DNA of 64,000 bases from Porticoccus sp002341315. Lineage in GTDB: Bacteria > Pseudomonadota > Gammaproteobacteria > Pseudomonadales > Porticoccaceae. The position numbers were made by a program, and so were the translations under genes. The number at the start of each line of letters is the position of its first letter. The stretch's first letter is position 1. The DNA lies in the NCBI RefSeq assembly GCF_047634355.1, contig NZ_JBLIAL010000002.1; one strand, given 5' to 3'. Shown piece after piece: positions 59,019 through 64,000 of the stretch. The notes below the pieces were generated by a model that searched no databases, was not told the DNA's origin, and worked only from the letters and a program-made list of their open reading frames with translations.

Positions 59019-60530
59019 ATGAAACAGTTAAGTGGTCACGATTCGGTTTATCTCTACGCTGAGACACCCTCCACACCCGGACATCTGGGGTTGCTCTATA
59101 TTTATGATCAATCCACTGCTGAAACCGGAACGGTTCGTTTCAAAAGTATTCTGCAACATATCGAGGAGCACCTGGACATATCACATGTCTTCCGCTCCCG
59201 CTTAATGAGAATGCCGTTGGATGTGGATCATCCCTACTGGGTGGATGATGAAAATTTTGATCTCGAATGCCATGTTCGGCATCTTGCGTTACCAAAGCCT
59301 GGGGATTGGCGACAATTCTGTATCCTCGCTGCCCGATTGCACTCCCGGCCCCTGGATATGTCCCGGCCCTTGTGGGAGATGTATGTCATAGAAGGTCTGG
59401 ACAACATCCCCTCAATGCCCAAGGGCTCGTTCGCTATCTATACCAAAATTCATCACTGTGCTGTGGATGGTGCGGCGGCCATTGACCTGGCTGGTCTGTT
59501 CCATGACAAGTCGCCGGCACCGGATAGAGAAGTTCTAGAGCGGCAATGGAAGCCAGAGCCAAAGCCGAAATTGGGGACACTGCTGGTCAATACTCTGGTG
59601 AATAATACCCGGCATAATTTTGAAACCAGCTTTGATCTGATCAACATGCTACCGGCGTTCGGTAAAAAACTGTTCGCGAAAGCCCTGAGACAGGATATGG
59701 AGCCGAAGGAAACGGTTGTGAGGCCTGAAACCCGTTTTAATCGGGATCACGTGAGCCCTCACCGCATATTCGGTGGTGTGGATTTTTCACTTGATGATAT
59801 TCGCTCTATCAAGCGTGCAGTTAATGGTGCCACCGTTAATGACGTATTGCTGGCCCTGTGTGGGGGCGCATTGCACCATTATCTGCAGGACAAGGACGAG
59901 CTGCCGTATCATTCACTGCGCGCGATAGTTCCGGTCAGGCAGAACAAAAGAGATCGCAAAGGCAAACAAACCATGGCGGTGATGACGCCGCCGTTACATA
60001 CGCAGGTCGTTGACCCACTGGAGAGGCTTGAAGCGATTCAGTGGGATACGTCTACCAGCGCCGCTCTTGAGGAAGCTCAGGGAGCAAAAGATATGACCGA
60101 CATTACTCGTCACATGCCATCCTTTACCTTGGCCCTGGGTATTGGCATGGCCACGCACAGCCATTTGTCGCGAAAAACACTGGCGGGGATCGGCAACTGT
60201 GTCATGACCAATGTGCCGGGCCCACAGTGGCCACTTTATATGCGAGGGGCGAAGCTGGTCTATGTGTCTGCGCTGGCGCCATTGCTGGAAGGGCTGACAT
60301 TGATGTTTAACGCTGTGAGCTACGACGGTCGCATCAGCGTCTCATTCCAGTCAGACAGGGATATTCTGCCCGATCCCCAATTTATGGAAGACTGTTGGCA
60401 ACGGTCTTTAAATGAGCTGCGTTGTGCGGCGACTCAACAGTGTGATGAAGCAGATGCACAGGTTATCCATAAGGTCAGAATTCCCAAAACCGCCAAGCGC
60501 AAACCAAATGCCAGTAAATCTGGTTCCTGA
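59019..60530 (+). CDS. Wax ester synthase/diacylglycerol acyltransferase (WS/DGAT)
   Basis: A 503-residue bifunctional acyltransferase of normal length for the family. The catalytic motif HHxxxDG is at residues 145-151 (HHCAVDG); the PLW motif is at 117-119 (RPLWEMYVIEGL); NDVLLALCGGALHHYL and the C-terminal NVPGPQWPLYMRGAKL are also family blocks. It esterifies acyl-CoA to long-chain alcohols or diacylglycerol for storage lipid. It sits between rnhB and dnaE, breaking a very conserved pair, with its own 259-bp upstream gap. It is probably an insertion in this lineage. Confidence 0.93.
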   Translation: MKQLSGHDSVYLYAETPSTPGHLGLLYIYDQSTAETGTVRFKSILQHIEEHLDISHVFRSRLMRMPLDVDHPYWVDDENFDLECHVRHLALPKPGDWRQFCILAARLHSRPLDMSRPLWEMYVIEGLDNIPSMPKGSFAIYTKIHHCAVDGAAAIDLAGLFHDKSPAPDREVLERQWKPEPKPKLGTLLVNTLVNNTRHNFETSFDLINMLPAFGKKLFAKALRQDMEPKETVVRPETRFNRDHVSPHRIFGGVDFSLDDIRSIKRAVNGATVNDVLLALCGGALHHYLQDKDELPYHSLRAIVPVRQNKRDRKGKQTMAVMTPPLHTQVVDPLERLEAIQWDTSTSAALEEAQGAKDMTDITRHMPSFTLALGIGMATHSHLSRKTLAGIGNCVMTNVPGPQWPLYMRGAKLVYVSALAPLLEGLTLMFNAVSYDGRISVSFQSDRDILPDPQFMEDCWQRSLNELRCAATQQCDEADAQVIHKVRIPKTAKRKPNASKSGS

Positions 60531-60585
60531 AGACGACTAGAGTTCGAAGTCAGTGCCTATCAATACAGAGGAGAGAATATTCAAC

Positions 60586-63500
60586 GTGAAAACATCGTTT
60601 GTGCACCTCCGCCTGCACAGTGAATATTCGCTGGTTGACGGAATGGTCAGGATCAAGCCGCTGGTGCAACAGGTGGTTAAGCTGGGCATGCCCGCAATCG
60701 CATTGACGGATGTCACCAACTTTTACGGACTGGTCAAGTTTTATCAGGCAGCTCAGGCCGTCGGAGTTAAACCCATTTGCGGAGCAGATTTGCAGATGAG
60801 CAGCCCGGTTCCCGATGGATTGCCCGCGAGTCTCACATTGCTGGTAATGAATCAACAGGGCTACCGCAATCTGACCAAGCTTATTTCACGAGCCTTTCAG
60901 GAGGGGCAACACCGGGGTGTTCCCTATGTTGAACGCCAGTGGGTTAGTGAGGCAAGTGAGGGCCTGATTATCCTGTCAGGTCGCCTGGGCGATGTGGGCC
61001 AGGCCATACTTTCAGGTAAGTCGGATTATGCCAAAGAGTTGCTGCAGGGCTGGCTTGCCGATTTCCCGGATCGATTTTACCTGGAGCTCACCAGAACCGG
61101 TCGGCCGGATGAGGAAAATTTTATTCATGAATTGTTACCCATTGCCACAACGTACCAGTGTCCTGTGGTGGCAACGAACGATGTCCGCTTTCTTGAGAGT
61201 GAGCAGTTTGAAGCCCATGAGGCACGGGTATGCATTGGTGAGGGCCGAGTACTCGGTGATCCTCGCCGGGAGCGACGTTACAGTGATCAACAATACCTGC
61301 GTTCGCCGGAAGAAATGGCTGAATTGTTTTCCGATTTACCGGAAGCGTTGGAAAACAGTGTTGAGATTGCCAAACGTTGCACACTGGATTTAAAACTGGG
61401 AGAGCACTTTCTGCCGGATTACCCGATTCCAGAGGGTATGACGAAGGACAGTTTTTTCGAAAAGGCTTCCTTCGATGGCCTGGATAAACGTTTGGGCAGG
61501 CTGCTGGATCCGTCTGCTCCGGATTATCAGGCTCAACGCCAAGTCTATCTTGACCGGTTGCGTTTTGAACTGGATATCATCATCCAGATGGGCTTTCCCG
61601 GCTATTTCCTTATTGTCATGGATTTTATCCGGTGGGCCAAAGATAACGATATTCCTGTCGGTCCGGGACGGGGGTCCGGCGCTGGTTCACTGGTGGCTTA
61701 CGCGCTGGGCATCACGGATCTCGATCCGCTCGAATACGACCTGCTATTTGAGCGATTTCTCAACCCCGAGCGGGTATCGATGCCCGATTTTGATATTGAC
61801 TTCTGTATGGACAATCGCGATCGGGTGATTGCCTATGTGGCGGATCGCTATGGCAGGGATGCGGTTTCCCAGATCATCACATTTGGCACCATGGCGGCCA
61901 AGGCGGTTGTTCGCGATGTGGCGCGCGTGCAGGGAAAGGCCTATGGCCTGGCAGATAAGCTATCAAAAATGATTCCGCCGGATATCGGCATGACTCTGGA
62001 AAAAGCGGTTGCTCAGGAGGAGGTCCTGCGAGAGTTTCTTGAAAGTGATGAAGAAGCGCAGGAAATCTGGGAGATGGCGCTTCAGCTTGAGGGCGTCACC
62101 CGCAATGTTGGTAAACATGCTGGTGGTGTCGTGATCGCGCCAACCACCCTGACAGATTTTGCGCCCCTGTACTGCGATGAAAACGGCGAGGGGTTGGTAA
62201 CCCAGTTTGACAAGGATGATGTGGAGAAAGCGGGTCTGGTGAAATTTGACTTTCTCGGTTTGCGAACACTGACCATTATTGATGGGGCCATCAAAATGGT
62301 CAATCAACGTCTGGCAAAGGTCGGTGAACCCCCCATTGCTATTGAGGCAATTCCGCTGGATGACGCAGCAACCTATGGATTGATGCGGCGTGCGGAAACG
62401 ACCGCGGTGTTTCAGCTTGAATCCCGGGGAATGAAAGATTTGATCAAGCGGGTGGAGCCTAACTGTTTTGAGGATGTGGTTGCGTTGGTGGCGTTGTTCA
62501 GGCCCGGTCCACTGCAGTCCGGTATGGTGGATGATTTCATCAATCGCAAGCACGGTCGCGCTCAGGTGGCCTACCCGGATGCAAAATTTCAGCATGAGTC
62601 GCTGAAGCCTGTGCTGGGTCCGACTTACGGTGTCATTGTCTACCAGGAACAGGTCATGCAGATCGCGCAGGTGCTGGCTGGATACACGCTGGGTGGTGCT
62701 GACATGTTGCGCCGCGCCATGGGCAAGAAAAAGCCCGAAGAAATGGCCAAGCAGCGCAGTATTTTCGAAGAGGGTGCCCGCCAGCAGGGAATAGATCCCG
62801 AACTTGCAGTGAGGATTTTTGACCTTGTTGAAAAGTTTGCCGGTTACGGTTTTAACAAGTCTCACTCCGCCGCTTATGCTTTGCTGGCCTATCAGACGGC
62901 GTGGCTGAAAGCCCATTATCCGGCAGAATTTATGGCGGCAGTGTTGTCAGCCGATATGCAGAATACCGACAAAGTGGTGACCTTGATTGATGAATGTCGG
63001 GCGATGGATCTCGTTGTGTTACCACCGGATGTCAATCGCGGTCGATTTGCTTTTACTGTCTCTGATGACAATGAAGTGATTTACGGGCTCGGTGCCATCA
63101 AGGGGCTTGGTGAGGGGCCAGTCAACAGCATTATAGCTGCGCGGGAGGAGGGCGGCTCGTTCAGCGACCTGTTTGATTTTTGTGCCCGCGTTGATGGCCA
63201 CAAGCTCAATAAGCGAGCCCTGGAGGCTTTGATACGTTGCGGGGCTCTGGATGCCATCGGACCAACGGGAGAGATCGGCTATCGCCGGGCAGTGATGCTG
63301 GCAGCCAGTGAAGAAGCTGTGAAAATGGCTGAGCAAAATTCCCGTAATACCGATTCCGGCATGACAGATCTATTCGGTGACACACCCCGGGAAAGTGCCC
63401 CGGAAATTGGTTATCAGAGCTTTCAACAGCAGCGGGGGCTCAGTGCCAAGGAGCGCCTGCGGAGTGAGAAAGAAACGCTGGGCCTCTATCTTACCGGGCA

Positions 63501-64000
63501 CCCGGTTGATGAATATCTGGAGGAATTGAAGCATTTTGTGCAAAGCCGCATAGCCGATCTTAAACCAGACAAGAAGAGTCAACTGGTGGCCGGCCTTGTG
63601 GTCGGTATGCGGGTCATTAAAACCCGGCGGGGAGACAACATGGCTGTGATTACACTGGATGATCGCAGTGGACGCATTGAAGTGGCCATCTTCGCTGATG
63701 CCTACAAGGCCCATCGCGATAAAATTGAGAAGGATGCTTTGTTGGTGGTCGAAGGTCAGGTCGCTGAAGACGACTACACCGGTGGCCTGAAAATGCGGGC
63801 TGATCATGTCAGGAACCTTTTCGAGGCTCGGGTCAATTATCTCAAGGCCATTTCCCTGGATATCAATCAGGAGAAACTTGGCAGTACCTGTCTCGATCAA
63901 CTGGCCGACATTATGTTGCCGTTCCGTGACGGAAGCTGCCCGGTAAGAATTAACTATCAATCAAGTACCGCCTCGGGAGAAATTATGCTGGGGGAGCACT
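60586..64000 (+). CDS. dnaE: DNA polymerase III alpha subunit, 3' end outside the window
   Basis: The frame is open from a GTG at 60586 to the window end (1138 codons, partial). An N-terminal PHP domain begins FVHLRLHSEYSLVDGMVRI; the polymerase core has GPGRGSGAGSLVAYALGITD and PDFDIDFCMDN. The three catalytic aspartates fall at residues 401, 403 and 555 (VKFDFLGL), identical to E. coli numbering when counted from this GTG, which supports the start. The C-terminal part reaches the OB domain (MAVITLDDRSGRIEV). GAGGAGAG lies about 11 bases upstream. Confidence 0.96.
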   Translation, partial: MKTSFVHLRLHSEYSLVDGMVRIKPLVQQVVKLGMPAIALTDVTNFYGLVKFYQAAQAVGVKPICGADLQMSSPVPDGLPASLTLLVMNQQGYRNLTKLISRAFQEGQHRGVPYVERQWVSEASEGLIILSGRLGDVGQAILSGKSDYAKELLQGWLADFPDRFYLELTRTGRPDEENFIHELLPIATTYQCPVVATNDVRFLESEQFEAHEARVCIGEGRVLGDPRRERRYSDQQYLRSPEEMAELFSDLPEALENSVEIAKRCTLDLKLGEHFLPDYPIPEGMTKDSFFEKASFDGLDKRLGRLLDPSAPDYQAQRQVYLDRLRFELDIIIQMGFPGYFLIVMDFIRWAKDNDIPVGPGRGSGAGSLVAYALGITDLDPLEYDLLFERFLNPERVSMPDFDIDFCMDNRDRVIAYVADRYGRDAVSQIITFGTMAAKAVVRDVARVQGKAYGLADKLSKMIPPDIGMTLEKAVAQEEVLREFLESDEEAQEIWEMALQLEGVTRNVGKHAGGVVIAPTTLTDFAPLYCDENGEGLVTQFDKDDVEKAGLVKFDFLGLRTLTIIDGAIKMVNQRLAKVGEPPIAIEAIPLDDAATYGLMRRAETTAVFQLESRGMKDLIKRVEPNCFEDVVALVALFRPGPLQSGMVDDFINRKHGRAQVAYPDAKFQHESLKPVLGPTYGVIVYQEQVMQIAQVLAGYTLGGADMLRRAMGKKKPEEMAKQRSIFEEGARQQGIDPELAVRIFDLVEKFAGYGFNKSHSAAYALLAYQTAWLKAHYPAEFMAAVLSADMQNTDKVVTLIDECRAMDLVVLPPDVNRGRFAFTVSDDNEVIYGLGAIKGLGEGPVNSIIAAREEGGSFSDLFDFCARVDGHKLNKRALEALIRCGALDAIGPTGEIGYRRAVMLAASEEAVKMAEQNSRNTDSGMTDLFGDTPRESAPEIGYQSFQQQRGLSAKERLRSEKETLGLYLTGHPVDEYLEELKHFVQSRIADLKPDKKSQLVAGLVVGMRVIKTRRGDNMAVITLDDRSGRIEVAIFADAYKAHRDKIEKDALLVVEGQVAEDDYTGGLKMRADHVRNLFEARVNYLKAISLDINQEKLGSTCLDQLADIMLPFRDGSCPVRINYQSSTASGEIMLGEH

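Noticed and set aside
61963..62916. 317-residue open frame on the minus strand
   Set aside because: It is antisense to the dnaE polymerase core, whose catalytic aspartates align exactly with E. coli numbering. The antisense product shows no family features.
1..64000. CRISPR arrays, insertion sequences, prophage and tRNA genes
   Set aside because: I looked for regular repeats, transposase or integrase motifs and tRNA T-loop signatures and found none that I could support.

Overview
The window is 64 kb of a bacterial chromosome, densely coded on both strands. No rRNA, tRNA, CRISPR array, transposase or prophage gene was seen. Gene content and order point to a marine gammaproteobacterium, probably near Cellvibrionales/Oceanospirillales. 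The evidence is the canonical run rpsB-tsf-pyrH-frr-uppS-cdsA-dxr-rseP-bamA-skp-lpxD-fabZ-lpxA-lpxB-rnhB-dnaE, the order map-glnD-dapC-nth, long-type purC and dapD, FabV as enoyl-ACP reductase, ectoine synthesis, and a WS/DGAT wax ester synthase. The genus cannot be fixed from this sequence alone.

Layout. 1-2.1 kb: a Yip1-family membrane protein, an InaA-like kinase and glyoxalase I. 2.1-10.4 kb: ten minus-strand genes with gaps of at most 12 bp or short overlaps, so apparently one operon. Transcribed from 10.4 kb downward, it encodes a thermostable-hemolysin-family protein, an acyl-adenylating enzyme, a heme-oxygenase-like diiron oxidase candidate, an SDR reductase, a TPR protein, a QseB/PmrA-like response regulator with its kinase, a cupredoxin-like protein, an FTR1 iron permease and an outer-membrane protein. 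A tandem CTTAA repeat upstream of the first gene looks like a binding site for that class of regulator. This is the best candidate here for an undescribed system: a small-molecule pathway bundled with its own iron uptake and control.

10.7-17.5 kb (plus strand): a YbaK-domain protein, then a D-amino-acid/5-oxoproline module. It holds DUF1445, pxpA, pxpB, pxpC, DUF4392, a D-amino-acid aminotransferase and an alanine racemase. DUF1445 and DUF4392 are the two halves of animal D-glutamate cyclase, here separate genes bracketing the 5-oxoprolinase. 17.5-23.8 kb: an SSS-family symporter, then ask_ect, ectC, ectB and ectA on the minus strand, with a divergent MarR-type regulator.

23.8-34.6 kb: purC, DoxX, fabV, a DUF2789 protein, an LpxL-type acyltransferase, dapA-bamC-MBL hydrolase, an AT-rich 374-bp gap with DnaA-box-like motifs, an LRR lipoprotein, an OmpA-family lipoprotein, rsmJ and a DUF481 protein. 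34.8-44.2 kb: lysine and housekeeping genes (dapE, dapD, yffB-like, sixA-like plus CHAD, nth, dapC, glnD, map). 44.2-64 kb: translation, isoprenoid, phospholipid, outer-membrane and lipid A genes, with a WS/DGAT gene between rnhB and a dnaE cut by the window end.

The parts connect through aspartate semialdehyde (ask_ect feeds ectoine, and dapA draws on the same intermediate), D-glutamate and D-alanine turnover next to peptidoglycan-precursor genes, and envelope biogenesis. All function calls come from reading motifs and family knowledge; no database search was run.
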